Shown here piece by piece: positions 12,093-23,115 of a DNA stretch of 64,000 nucleotides. Numbering within the stretch: position 1 is the stretch's first letter; the number at the start of each line of letters is the position of its first letter. This DNA is from Tilletiaria anomala UBC 951 (lineage: Eukaryota > Basidiomycota > Exobasidiomycetes > Georgefischeriales > Tilletiariaceae). Location of the stretch: the NCBI RefSeq assembly GCF_000711695.1, contig NW_013547019.1, forward strand, positions 310,001 to 374,000, in the 5' to 3' direction. The translations under genes and the position numbers were made by a program. The notes under the pieces were generated by a model. The model ran no database searches and was not told where the DNA came from. It saw only the letters and a program-made list of their open reading frames with translations.

Positions 12093-13316
12093 CGTATTCG
12101 ACGCCGAATGCGCTATCTCAATCGTCTAGCAGGCGATCTGCTTCTTAATTCGAGTCAGACCGTTGTGCAGAGAGTTTTAGGCGATTAAGAGGGAGGTCAA
12201 ATTCTCTCCATACATAAGAGGGAGTGAAGGAGAACTATATGCATAAGGTATGTATGGAATCACCGAATCGGTAGGGAACAGAATGAAATGTGTAATCGGA
12301 GCTTTTGTTGTAGGACTTGAGGTTAGGCCGGCGGCAGCTCACCCGAGATCCGCAATAGCGTTTTGACGGACCGAAGGCCCCCCCCCGCGCACAGTTGTTA
12401 CTAGCTGGAGAGTTGGCGTTGGTGTGGATGCTTGTAAACTAAGCGACTGGCATGCAAAATGTAGTCCAGAACCAAATAAAGCGCATCAGAATCGGAATCA
12501 GAACAGTCTCATCACGTCCACCTCACAATTTCAACTGCCAAGATGTCAGGTCTTTTTCACTGGGATCCACTACAATGTTTAAAAGCACCGCATGGCATTG
12601 CCCTTTGAGATGCGTTTGAAGTCCCTCAGCCTATTTTAAACTCTGGTTAGCAATACTGCATCAGCCACAACATGTCACGAGAGCGTCACTCAGCGCAATA
12701 CAAACGAGGCCTCGCACCCATGAGCATTACTCCTGCAACTTCAAACCGAGCAGCGAGCAGCGAAGAACTCCGAGAAATGTATCGGCCGTGGAGCATGTGG
12801 CGAGCACGAGGAATGCAAGCGCGCAAACGGCAGATCAGGCGTCAGAGACGAGTCTTAGGGATAATTATCGACCAGGTCTCCTTGTGGACACATATCGTGA
12901 CCGTTGAAGAGCAGTGCAGTTGTAAACTTTCTTGAAAGCCTAGGGCAATATGCTTACAGCCTAAACGATCGTAGGCGTACCATGCAAATGACAAAAGGAG
13001 GAACATTCGCACGGTAAAGGATCGCCCTCAAATGCCAGACTCTCGGTCCTCAGAGCTGTACTATCATGTCTGGGCGGAAATCCCACAGACGAGTCTAGGG
13101 TGCAAGTGAGCATGTCTCGTCGAGATTCCATTTCATCATGTGTATACGCAAACATCCCTTGTTGATTGAGTCAACGATCACGAAAGGAGGACAAGCGTGA
13201 GAAATAGCCAGGCCTGTAAACAGCAGTCATGGAAAGGAAAAACAGTGCTGCTTAATCCAAAGTCCCTTGGCCTATTATAGTTCGAGGAGGAAAGTACGTT
13301 CAGATGGCTACCTGGT
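12093..13316. other. TAF1 upstream region and SMC6 downstream region
   Basis: This 1.2-kb gap between two minus-strand genes should hold the TAF1 promoter and the SMC6 3' end. A short C run lies near 12380-12387. On the plus strand, an ATG in good context at 12542 followed by a GT within six bases, and an open frame at 12672-12935, could be pieces of a small spliced gene, but the encoded residues match nothing I know and I do not call it. Confidence 0.4.
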
Positions 13317-16300
13317 TTACTCCACAGCTCGAAGGCGTGCCTTACCTCTCTCTGGATCCTTCATGACGATCACACGTGTCTCACTAGAGGAAATAGGAGC
13401 AACTGGCGTCAAAATCCGCTGTAAGCGGGATTTTCTTGAATCTGACAACTCACGGGCCAAGCTTTGCATTTGCCATTCCTTGCGGGCTGATCAGGATGAA
13501 TTGAATTCTTGAATTATGCTGCCCCGCGTCCAGGATCATCTTGGTCGCAATGCTTCGATTTCCGGCATCCATGAACACATCGAACTCGTCCAAGCAACGA
13601 ATGGGGCAGTTGATAGCCTCCCACAAGGAGAGCAGCAGGCAGATCGTCGAAAATGATTTCTCACCGCCCGACAGCGCACGCGGGTCCTTCTCTTTCCTCA
13701 ACTTTGAGCCGCTACCGTCATTTGTGCTTGCGTCCGTGCGCACCTGGTAGCGTGGAATCTCCGATCCGTATGTGAGCAACGGCCACGAAAAGTTAGATGC
13801 ATTGATCGCACTTACACGTATCTGCAGCCTTCCTGGTGTTCTGCTTCCATCCTCTTTCTCACCTGGATGCTCAAATTGAAGCGTCCCGGCGAAGCCACGG
13901 TGTTCAAGGTGACTTGTGAAGAGGGCTTTGGCACGGATCGAAATAAGGCTGCGCCATTCGTGCCAACGCTGCATACGCTGATGAATCGAGTTTTTGAGGC
14001 TCTGTGCAATGGGCATATCAGGCAAGGTAGATATTCGCTGCATCACGCTGCAACAGGCATCGGGGTACATGCTCACCTTTTGAAACCTTTCCAATGTCTC
14101 AATCTTGGTCTCCACGTCTCGCATGGCCGCTTGAGCAGCATCGAGGCGCATTTTGGCATCTTCCACCCCCATACCTCCGGTGCTGTGAGCGAAGCCGGTG
14201 ACATGGCGGTCAGTACTTTTCCCGAGACATGCAACTATCAAGACGTACTTTTGAGCGACCGTCTCCATTTGTTTTTCTATAGCGGCAATTTCCTATACGC
14301 GAGTTGTAAGGTAAATCCAGGAAATCCAAGTTGGTTGACGCGGACAGTGACCGTACTCACCTTTTCGAGTTTTTGAGGAGTCATACTGCGAGGCAAATCC
14401 ATGTGTTGGATTCCTGTTTCTTCCTGTGCTTGGCGTGTGAGCTCCTGATTGTATGAAGAAGTCATACGTCAGCACTCAACTCGCTCTGGCTCATTGCAAG
14501 GGAACTTACAGCAAGGTCCTCTTCTTCGTTCTTGAGAACCTCCCGCTTCTGAACAAGTTCGGCTTCGTAGAGGCCAATCTGCTTAACGTAATGTGCGCGA
14601 TCTTGCTGATGTTTCACTCGCCTCAGAGCTTCTTTCTCAATGAAATTCTGCGAATAGGATCATTACCACACGTCCATTCGGGTCCAGGACACGTCTGAAT
14701 CTTAGAGACGCACCATGATCTTAGTTTGACCACTTTGCCTCTCCTCCAGTTGCTTTCGAGCCTCCGCATGTCTCGCCTCTATCTCTTGCACCTTTTCTTG
14801 GGCAGCGCTCAATTCGGTCTGGGCGCCGCCAAATTGGCCAGCGACCTGATCCATCTGGACCTTTACGTCCTGATCGAGGAGAAACGGCTCATTTCAGTGA
14901 ACTCTTACACGCCAAAAGACGAAAGAAAGGTTGGACGCACATCTAGCATCTCCTGCAAATGCGCCACGCTGCTAGACTCATTATCCTGAAGACGAAGGGT
15001 CAGCTGCTGAATCTCGTCGTCAGCTTTGCGAAGCGCGGCCTTGAGAGCTTTCGAGGTTTCCTAGACACCAAAGTACATATTTCAGATGCTGGCTTCTTTG
15101 AATGCGCGATGTTGGCGAGAAGGACCTCACCATGGTGCGATTCAATTCCTGCTTTTTCTCACGCAATTCAGCTTTGGCCTTCTCTGCTGCCTCTGTCAAG
15201 AGACCTTTGTTCTGTTCGATTGCCACTCGCTCTTCACGGTAATGACTACGGTGCAATAGTCAATGAGCAAGACTGCTTAGCCACACGCTGGTCAGTATTA
15301 CTCACGCCAATTGGGCCTGATGATCCTTGCTCAGGCGGGTGGGGCCGTGAGGCGAGTACAAAGTCTCAGTAGAGGAACCTCGGTACCTTCACACACACAG
15401 AGAGGGAGATAGGATGTTAGATACCACGCCGTATGGTGCAAAGCATCTAACGCTCACCCTCCGGTAACTTTGAACATGTCTTGACTAAAGCAGACTTTGA
15501 CATTCGGCAGGTGCCTTCGAAGCAAAGCATCGCCGTCGCGGCGTTGTTTGACAAGGACGCCTTTCTCAATGTGATGCCGGATGATCAATTGCCTTTTCAC
15601 AAAGTCGCTTTGGAACTATGTAGCGAAAATTCGTTTCAGTACATGAGATGGCATACAAAATGGTTCTACAAGACATGAGACTCACCTCGAGCGTGCGGAG
15701 AATTGTCAAGTTTTCTGACCCCGGTTCACCGGAGCTGTAATCGAAGGGCTCGTCCGATGCTTTCAAGATTGGAATTCCGTCGCTGAAGGAGATCGGGTTC
15801 AGAGAAGGTTCCAGGGTAAGGTACGAACACATGCCTACCCACCCTCTGTACTTTCGAAGAAGACTGTTCAAGCGGACGCGGTCCTCTTCATTGGTGACGA
15901 TGAAGGCATTCAAGGCCTTGTCCAGAACAGCTTCAATCACCGGAAGCCATGCCTGGTCTTTTAACGAGAGTAAAGTTCCGATGGGCCCAATCGGTTTTTG
16001 CCTCCACTGTTTGTCTTGGTTGATCGCGCGCACAATATCTGGCATGTTCCTACCGTACGCCGTCAAATGCTCGCGAGACGCGTTCGTGATACTGGTGATT
16101 CTTGCATCCAGATCTCTGAGCCTGGCTTGGCCGCGAGCCAAATCCTCATCTGCATTCGCTGAAGCGTGAGTGAGTCCGGGTAGCTCAGATTCCAGCACGT
16201 CTTGCTTGGCGAGCAACTGGTCCGAGTTCTCTCGGAGGCTTTTCGCTTTCTCTTGCAACTCCATTCGGCGGACATTCCAGGTCTCGGCTTCTCCCTGACG

Positions 16301-18166
16301 GGCAATCTTTTTGAGCTCGTCATCCAGCTGTTTCTGAATGCTGGTCTGCTTGGCCTTGAAACTGGCATACTCATCATTGATAACGTGGAGTCTATTCTGT
16401 GGTCTCAGGAATTGCGCAATGATCAGCATCGAGCAAACCGTGACAATTCGCTCGATATGTGCGCTAGTAGTCTTGTATAGGATACGTACTTTCGCTTGAT
16501 GCTCCGCGGCGAGCGCAGCGGCCAGTTCCTGCTGCACTGCGGCCTCATTGGTCTGCAGATCATCATCGACTCCCTGATCCTTATCTTTCTCTTCTTCCAG
16601 CAGTGAGATGGTCGCATTGGCATGTTCCAAAGCGGCCTGTGGTGAGACGAAGAGACAAATGCTTCAGCAAAGGAAGATGAATCAGTCAGTGCCGCACGCA
16701 GTCTGACCTCTGCAGCCTCCAATGCTGCGTTTGCTTTCTTAATCTTGCCCTCTTGAACAGCAACATCCTCCTGCGCCCGGTCCCGAGTCTAAGGACATAG
16801 ATTACACTCAAGTTTAGCATCACCATGGGGATCACCGTGCCAATCGAACTTACATTGCGTTGCACGGCAACTTGACTCCAGATGTACTGAGTGCCGAGAT
16901 GTTCCAACCTCGACTTGCTCAAGCGCTGTTTCTCGAACAAGGCGAATCTCCTGCGCTTCTCCTCTAAATCTTGCTTGAGCTCAGGCAGTGTCTCCTTATG
17001 CTTGCGCGCCAGACCTTTCATCTGAATCTCGTGTGATTTCATGACATCCATTTCCTTAGCCAATTGAGAAAGCTGCGTGCCTTTAAGGAAGAAGAGGTAC
17101 TTGTCGTCTGGATTAGAAGCACTCAGGAATTGACGAGCAGAATCTTGACTCAAAACAGACATTGGGTTGTCGACTTGAATGTCCATGTGGTCACACATTG
17201 CATCAAGCTCCTCGCGCTTGGTCGTCTTGACTCGGTCGTCTTGACCTTTAAGCTTCCAGCTCCCGCCACCGTCTGCGTTGATGCGACGAACGATGGTGAT
17301 GCGATCGCCGTAGACGTCATGCTTGAAGGCTTCCGATCCTGTGTTCTTGATTTGCAGAATGACCTCGGCAGCACTGCGAAGAGGGAAAACAGACGGGGGA
17401 ACGCGTATCAGTTGTGCATGCATTGCTCAAAGGAGGGTTAGCGTGCTCACGATTCCCCGGACTTGACGAAAGATTTGAGACTGTTACCTCTGTTTGTGCA
17501 GCTCGCCTTTCCACCAAGTGCAGCGGTGATCGCGGTCAGGACAGCGCTCTTGCCACCTGTGAGGTAAAATTCAAATCGTTAGAGCCGATCACATCATGTA
17601 TGTCAGCTTGAAACTCACTTCCGTTGTTGCCAACGATGAAATTGGTGTTGGGACCAAGCTGTACACTCAGTCGCTTGTGGCACATGAAGTTGAAAAGCTC
17701 GACCTTTTCTATGACGCCATAATCAGCCTTCTCCTGCAAAGCAGCATGATGCGTCAGGTCAGAAGGATCCGAGGGTCCACAAAGTGCGTCAGCAGGGCCC
17801 AGCAGGTATTTTCAATCTGCTTGGGAGTGTACCACGCACGTGCCTAGAGACCGGACGGCTTCTGTACTCTTCGGCGAGCTGCGTGGCCATCTGATCGGCA
17901 TAATGCTCGGTCTGCCGAGCCAGGGACGATGACTGATTGCTGTCTTCATCATCGGAGGCATCGTTGCTCTGAAGACGCGCCCTTTTGGTCTTGGGAGGCC
18001 CATTCTGCTGTTGCACGACGGTTCGAGTAGCGCATGTCAGCTTCCACCAGCATTTTGACGCGACAATCATGGCTCCACTCACAGGCTCATGGACGATTGG
18101 AGAGTCCGCGCGGTCGTACTCATCGTCGGAGGCGCTTGCATCTGCATACCTCTTTCCCTGAGCCAT
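13317..18166 (-). CDS. SMC6: Smc5/6 complex subunit SMC6
   Basis: SMC6 is an ABC-type ATPase of the nuclear Smc5/6 complex, which resolves recombination intermediates and supports replication-fork repair. After an acidic N-terminus ([18 protein letters not shown]), the head begins with [15 protein letters not shown] and FIVGNNG, the first half of Walker A, completed by GGKSAV-type sequence after an intron. [12 protein letters not shown], typical of SMC6, follows. Long coiled coils flank a hinge near 15.7-16.1 kb. The C-terminal head has the ABC signature [10 protein letters not shown] and Walker [11 protein letters not shown]. The final intron uses the CTAG acceptor at 13384, giving the last residues [21 protein letters not shown] dozen or more short introns are present. 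Length of about 1,100 residues fits the family. SMC5 is not in the window. An ACGCGT box lies 235 bp upstream of the start. Confidence 0.93.
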
Positions 18167-19087
18167 GACGCTGCAGTGGCCTCATCCTCACTCTGGGGGA
18201 CAGCGAAGAGCAGGATACTTCCGCTGCTTTTGGCCTTTCCTGTTTGCAAGAATGAACCGCAAGGAAGTCGGATTGTATGTGATCTCAGTGCAAGAAAAGG
18301 TGTGTAGCAAGTACATTTGAAGCCTCCTGCTGCTCGTCTCCTCTGTGCCTGATGATAAAAGGAAAGGATTGTGCTGCGTTGTGCTTGACTGACCCTACTG
18401 ACGCGTCGCGACTCGAAGGCTCACTGCGCACTCAGTGTAAGAGGAGTGTGTCAGTGTAAGTGCCATGGGCAGTGAGATGGTGAGACGGTGAGAGACTTGA
18501 GGATGTATATGCACTGCACGTGATGTGCTCACTCAACTCGTGAGATGGGGATCATCGCCTGGTACGACTCTCTTTGGGCCGTGGCACGTGCAGGTTGTTC
18601 GCATGTCGAGTGGACATGGAGCATCTGGTGCACTTGTAAAGCCATGCAACCTGTGGCTCCCACGTGTGCAAGCCTCCGCACTCGATGGGATAATTGAATG
18701 CACCATCGCGATCTTACCATCCCCGCATCTCTGCACAGTCGCGCAGTGCGGCAGATCGCACCTCCATGCTCCATCCACTTTCAGGGGCTTCGCGCCAGGT
18801 CGCATCGTGCGCGGAGTGGCGAAAGCCATCGCTCGCATCAGCAGCACAGCTCATCCACCATTGATCCTTTTGGCTCCCCATCCATCTGGTAACTCTTCAC
18901 CACCACGCGAGCCTAAGGCCCCCCTTTAACGACTTTTAACGCCAGCAAAACTCCAGCTACGAGCCCTGATACCCTGGTCATCGACCCTCACAATTACGAC
19001 CTCGCAAGGACGACGACACCGACGACGCTTGACGACTATCAGACACAACGTTTCAGCCCTGAAGCTCGACGAGGTCCATCATTGACC
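18167..19087. other. Divergent promoter region, SMC6 / membrane protein
   Basis: This 0.9-kb gap separates the starts of SMC6 (-) and the small membrane protein (+). It contains one ACGCGT box (18401-18406). Open frames inside it are short and unsupported. The last 150 bp before 19088 are rich in CGAC-type repeats. Confidence 0.5.
18401..18406. promoter_or_regulatory. MCB-type box (ACGCGT) upstream of SMC6
   Basis: The sequence TGACGCGTCGCGA holds the palindromic MluI cell-cycle box core ACGCGT, bound in fungi by MBF (Mbp1/Swi6-type factors) at G1/S genes. It lies 235 bp upstream of the SMC6 start. One such 6-mer occurs by chance every few kilobases, so alone it is weak evidence. Confidence 0.35.
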
Positions 19088-20220
19088 ATGTGGTGGGTAA
19101 CCTACAGGCCGCGTCCCACGTATGAATGTGCACAGCCATGCTAATACAACTGGTACTTGGACAATTTTATCGTTTGCGACTCTCGCAGGTGTGACAACTG
19201 TCTACTCAGTGAGTTCAGCCTGACCCATTTCGATCTTCTGCATCCGCAGGTCGATACAGCCCACTGAAGAACTTGCATCCACTTGCCGTTTGCAGTATTC
19301 CCGCTTCGTGAGCTACGACGATCGTGTGCATTCCTAGGCCTACCGACGCGGATTGCTGATGCCCGTACTTGTTCGTTTGAAATACGGGACATCTGCAGGA
19401 CATGGCGCCATGGCCTGGTGCATTTTCATCGCCGTAAGTTATTCTCGCTTCACTGCTGCCCCCCAGGATGCGCTTTTGACACCATCTTCCGTACTCTGCG
19501 CATACAGCTCTACAATCTGGCGGGGTCAATCCTCCTCTTCCGAGACGGCCAATATCTCTTCTTTAACTACCCAGAGTGTGTCGCATCTGAGCCATACATG
19601 CATAGTTGTCGCTCTCATCGCGTTCTGACCCCACCCTTGCATTGCAGGTGGCAGGTTTATGGAGGCATAGGGATGGCAGTTATGTCAATCTGCATTATCA
19701 ACATTATCGCTTACGGCAACACATCTTACATGTGGACGCGCGTCTGCTTCTTCCTTTGGCCCGTCATCCTAGTGATCTCAGCCGTCCGTGCCGCTGTCAT
19801 GCGTGGGTATGCCCAATTCGTCTCTCATGGGGTTCGCGACTCACTTCCAGTTTCCTGTCCTTTCAGTGTTCCAACTCAATCGCCAACAAGCCAAGATTAT
19901 TTGGGAGTGAGTGTTCATTGATCCGTCTTGTCGTTCCATCGCCTTTGACGACATTGACGACTCGTCTTCCCATCCTCAGGTGCAACAATGGAGGCCAGCT
20001 GTGGGGCGCATCCGTCGAAGCAGGCTATGCAAACAGCTCGACCACCATGCCATCGGGGCTATGCTCGGCCGGCTTCCACAGCCTTTACATTGCGTTTGTG
20101 TTGTCCCTCGCAATTGACTTTGGCTTCCAACTATACGCCTACTTCATGAGCTGGCGTTTCCTCTCCCGCATCCGCCACTACTACGCTCTCGCCACCCAAG
20201 ATAACATCTACTCGTTCTGA
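19088..20220 (+). CDS. Predicted small multi-pass membrane protein
   Basis: I do not recognise a named family. The confidently read part runs from about 19410: AMAWCIFIA, then LYNLAGSILLFRDGQYLFF, WQVYGGIGMAVMSICIINII, CFFLWPVILVISAVRAAVM, a polar loop with CNNGGQLWGASVEAGYA, and a last hydrophobic stretch FHSLYIAFVLSLAIDFGFQL. The C-terminus is YFMSWRFLSRIRHYYALATQ plus nine residues. That gives four hydrophobic segments in roughly 200 residues, a tetraspan layout. Exons are very small and split by introns of about 35-75 nt; junctions at 19435, 19545, 19650, 19805 and 19980 keep the frame. The 5' exons are uncertain: the ATG at 19088 is followed almost at once by a possible donor, and several acceptors compete before 19400. 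The cysteine-rich start (MWC...) is a guess. Confidence 0.65.
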
Positions 20221-20361
20221 CCGACGTACATTTCTTTTTGCATTTCAAGGTTTGCATCTTGGCTTTGTGCCAGCCCATGGACGATCTGTAGACATATCGC
20301 GGCTCACGATGGAGAATGCATTACTGGGATCTTTTCGAGAAGGGTACATACGTATGAAAAT

Positions 20362-22513
20362 TCATTCGTAGGGGTTCCAAACCGTTCTCCCCTTCTGGCG
20401 TTTGGCCTTGAAATGTTTCTTCGAGCGGGGAAGCTCTGCGGCTTCGTCGTTGCCAACACTACCAGCATCTCGGCCATCGGCTGCGATGCGACCTCGAAGA
20501 GATGCGCCGGGCGCTCCTTTGCGTCCTAGCATAGTAGGTCGATCGCTGTTTGCAGAAAAGAAGGCCGCGTCGATACCGTCTGAAATGGGGGTGGCTTTGA
20601 CGCGAGCATGCGGTGTGCCTTGCGAGACTGTGGAATCGAAATGCTCGCCTTTGCCCCTTTTTGCCAACTCTTCCCGGAGCTTCTCCCTCTGTGCAGCATT
20701 GAAATCATCGGGGTCAACGCCTTCTGGCGGGTTCGCGTAAAGGAGACGGGCATTGACGTAGTCCTTGAGCACGTAGCGCGCTGCACGCGACTCATCAGGG
20801 TTCCCTTGCCCTTGTCGGGCAAAGCCGCGCGCAACTGGCGAAGGGAAGATGTGCAGTGATCAGCGTCCCATTCGGCCGCCTATGACGCACTTAGACTCAC
20901 TCGCATAAGCCGTGAGCAACTCGAGGCCAGTGTACTGTTCATCAGCTATCAGCTCTCCTGTACGGATTTTGATGCCGTAGATCGCTTCCGCAATATCTTT
21001 TGGGATTCTCTGTGCTACGAGCTGAGCGGGGCCTGTGTATTCTCTCAGCTGGTCAATCGGCAGGACCCCGTCGACAACGAGCTCTGCTGCTGTTGTTGCG
21101 AACTGTGGGAAGACGAGGCCAGGGCAGTCGCACAGTACGGTAGTCGGACTGAGGTGCAGTGTCTGGAAATGCTTGGTCTTGCCTGGTGTAGAGCTGACTG
21201 AGACTTTCTTGGCGCCGATAAGGGCATTGATCGTAGAAGACTTGCCAACATTGGGATATCCAACAAGTCCAACGATTAACTTTCCTTGCTCCGCATGCCC
21301 GATGGCAGATGCTCTTTGATCTGGAAGCGGTGCACAGCGCTCGAAAAGGGCCTCTAGCTCGCAGACTGTCAGGATACGCGAGCTGTCTGTGGACGCCCCG
21401 CTCTCTCCCAGCGATGCGCCACTGAGATCATTCGCAACAGAATCAACTTCTGTTGACGCTGCCTCATTAGCCTCCTGGATGGCAGCGGCATTGGCGGCGC
21501 TGAAGAAGGCGTATGTGATACCTTGCGCATCAAAGTATGTCGCCCACGCCCGCCTAACGAGGAGCAACAATTTCAGCTGTGATACGTTGGGACGAATTTC
21601 CGACAGTTGGCGATAAAACTCTCACCTCTGACCTTCGTTCAAAAGATCTGCCTTATTGATGAGTAAGAGATTGCGTCGTTTCCTTGTTGCAGTTGGGAAC
21701 TCCGGAGCCACGTCTTCCTCGCCTTGCATTTTCGCTTCATCATCCATCTCCAGAACGTAGCGCTCCAGGTCCTCGCAGCGAAATCGCAACGGATTTCTCG
21801 CATCTACGATTTGAACAAGAAGATCGCTGCGCTCTATGACCCTCCAGAGCTGCCTCCACACTTCAAGATTGCGCTCAAATGGGGTCAGAACGAAGCCCAT
21901 ACCTTCTTGCAGCTGTGCTAAACTTCTGCGCCATTCGAGAAAAGAGTCTTTCTCTGTGCGGTCAAGCTGGTCTTTGGTGCTCTCGCTGCTCCACTTCGGT
22001 CTGATGTGGAGGAGAAAGTCGATGTCAGTACGGCGGCATGAAATTTTCATTCGGCGCGGAAATCCCAGTTACCTTCTCGGTACCCGAAGCTTCTGCCGAT
22101 TCTGCTTGTGCTTCTTCCGCACCTCTTCCTCCTCTTCGCCGGTGAGCAAATAGGGATTGTGCTTATTTTGCAGGCCAGCTTGCGCGCTGATGACTGTGAC
22201 GTTGCGTCGCTCTGCTGTGAAATCTGTGTCTGCCATCTGCGCGGTATTGAGGAATTCCTCCAAGTCTCCCTCCTGTGTCACTGATTGCAACTTCATCCAG
22301 CTGGGCTGGTGCCCGCCAGTATCGGTTGTGTGATGCTGGCTTGAACCAACATGCTGAGCTTCCTTAGCCTTGCGGTTCATGATGGCTCTCCCAAGGCCGA
22401 CATTTTTGCGACTCGTCGGGAGCGGCTGTAAGCGGCAGAAGAGGTTGGGAGATGGGGTATGCGATGAGCTGTGTTCAACAAGACTGTTCAAAGCAAGACT
22501 GCAGACTCACCAT
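20362..22513 (-). CDS. LSG1: Large-subunit GTPase LSG1
   Basis: LSG1 is a cytoplasmic circularly permuted GTPase that releases the export adaptor Nmd3 from pre-60S ribosomal subunits. The start is assigned from splicing: an exon consisting only of ATG (22511-22513), an 85-nt intron (22426-22510) and then PLPTSRKNVGLGRAIMNRKA, the conserved LSG1 N-terminus. The permuted motif order is visible: G4 NKADLLN near 21.64 kb, G5 FFSAANA near 21.5 kb, G1 GYPNVGKSS near 21.26 kb and G3 DCPGLV near 21.12 kb. The segment WRQLWRVIERSDLLVQIVDA before G4 is typical. The C-terminal tail is basic (SKKHFKAKRQKGR). It is divergent from UTP25, another ribosome-biogenesis gene, with 0.6 kb between starts. Confidence 0.95.
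22461..22470 (+). promoter_or_regulatory. PAC-type box in LSG1 intron 1
   Basis: GCGATGAGCT matches the yeast PAC consensus (GCGATGAGMT) at all ten positions. PAC marks rRNA and ribosome-biogenesis promoters in ascomycetes. It lies in the first LSG1 intron, 40-50 bp inside the gene and 646 bp upstream of the UTP25 start. Its activity in basidiomycetes is an inference. Confidence 0.35.
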
Positions 22514-23115
22514 TGCGACGTGAGACAGCTGCCGACAGAGGAATGGGGGCGGCCCGTGGGTCGAAACGTTGCGAGCGAGCCAGCTTGCGAGCTTATCCGG
22601 ATCCAGTTGTACGAAAGGCGCACTGAGTCTTATTCAAGCCTGTTCGATAGCTGGCAGTGGAGTCTCAGCGTGTATCATCCGCCGTACAGTCGCAACTCGC
22701 AGGGTCGCAAATGTGCATTGCAGAAGCAAGACCGCAAAATATACATCCATCACAGGGAGCCAACAGCCGAAATATCTGACAGTTGCGTCACATTGCACCG
22801 AATGTCGTCCTTTTACTCCCTCCAGAGAATGGAGTTCCGAACTCCGTCTTTGCTTCTCCTTCCAAGTTCCTCAGTTCCTCTCATCTCTCCATTATGTGTT
22901 ACTTTCTATACCATCTTTCCAAGTAAATGATACCAACCTGTCCCTCAGACCGCCACGCGCTTTTGACATAGACAAGCTCGATTGGTAGCTGCTCCATAGC
23001 GTCTGCCGCCTGCTGAAGGCAGCTAATTGCATCTCTCAAAGGCAGACGCATTTCCCGTCCGCCTACATTGCTACCTCTCAGAATACACTCGCAGAGCGTC
23101 CGAACGCAGTGCATA
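22514..23115. other. Divergent promoter region, LSG1 / UTP25
   Basis: The 0.6-kb gap between the two starts contains pyrimidine-rich sequence around 22800-22920 and no supported gene. An in-frame ATG at 23068 could extend UTP25 by 16 residues. Confidence 0.5.

Noticed and set aside
12542-12935. Possible small spliced plus-strand gene (ATG at 12542, frame 12672-12935)
   Set aside because: No splice chain gives a recognisable protein; kept only as a remark in the gap entry.
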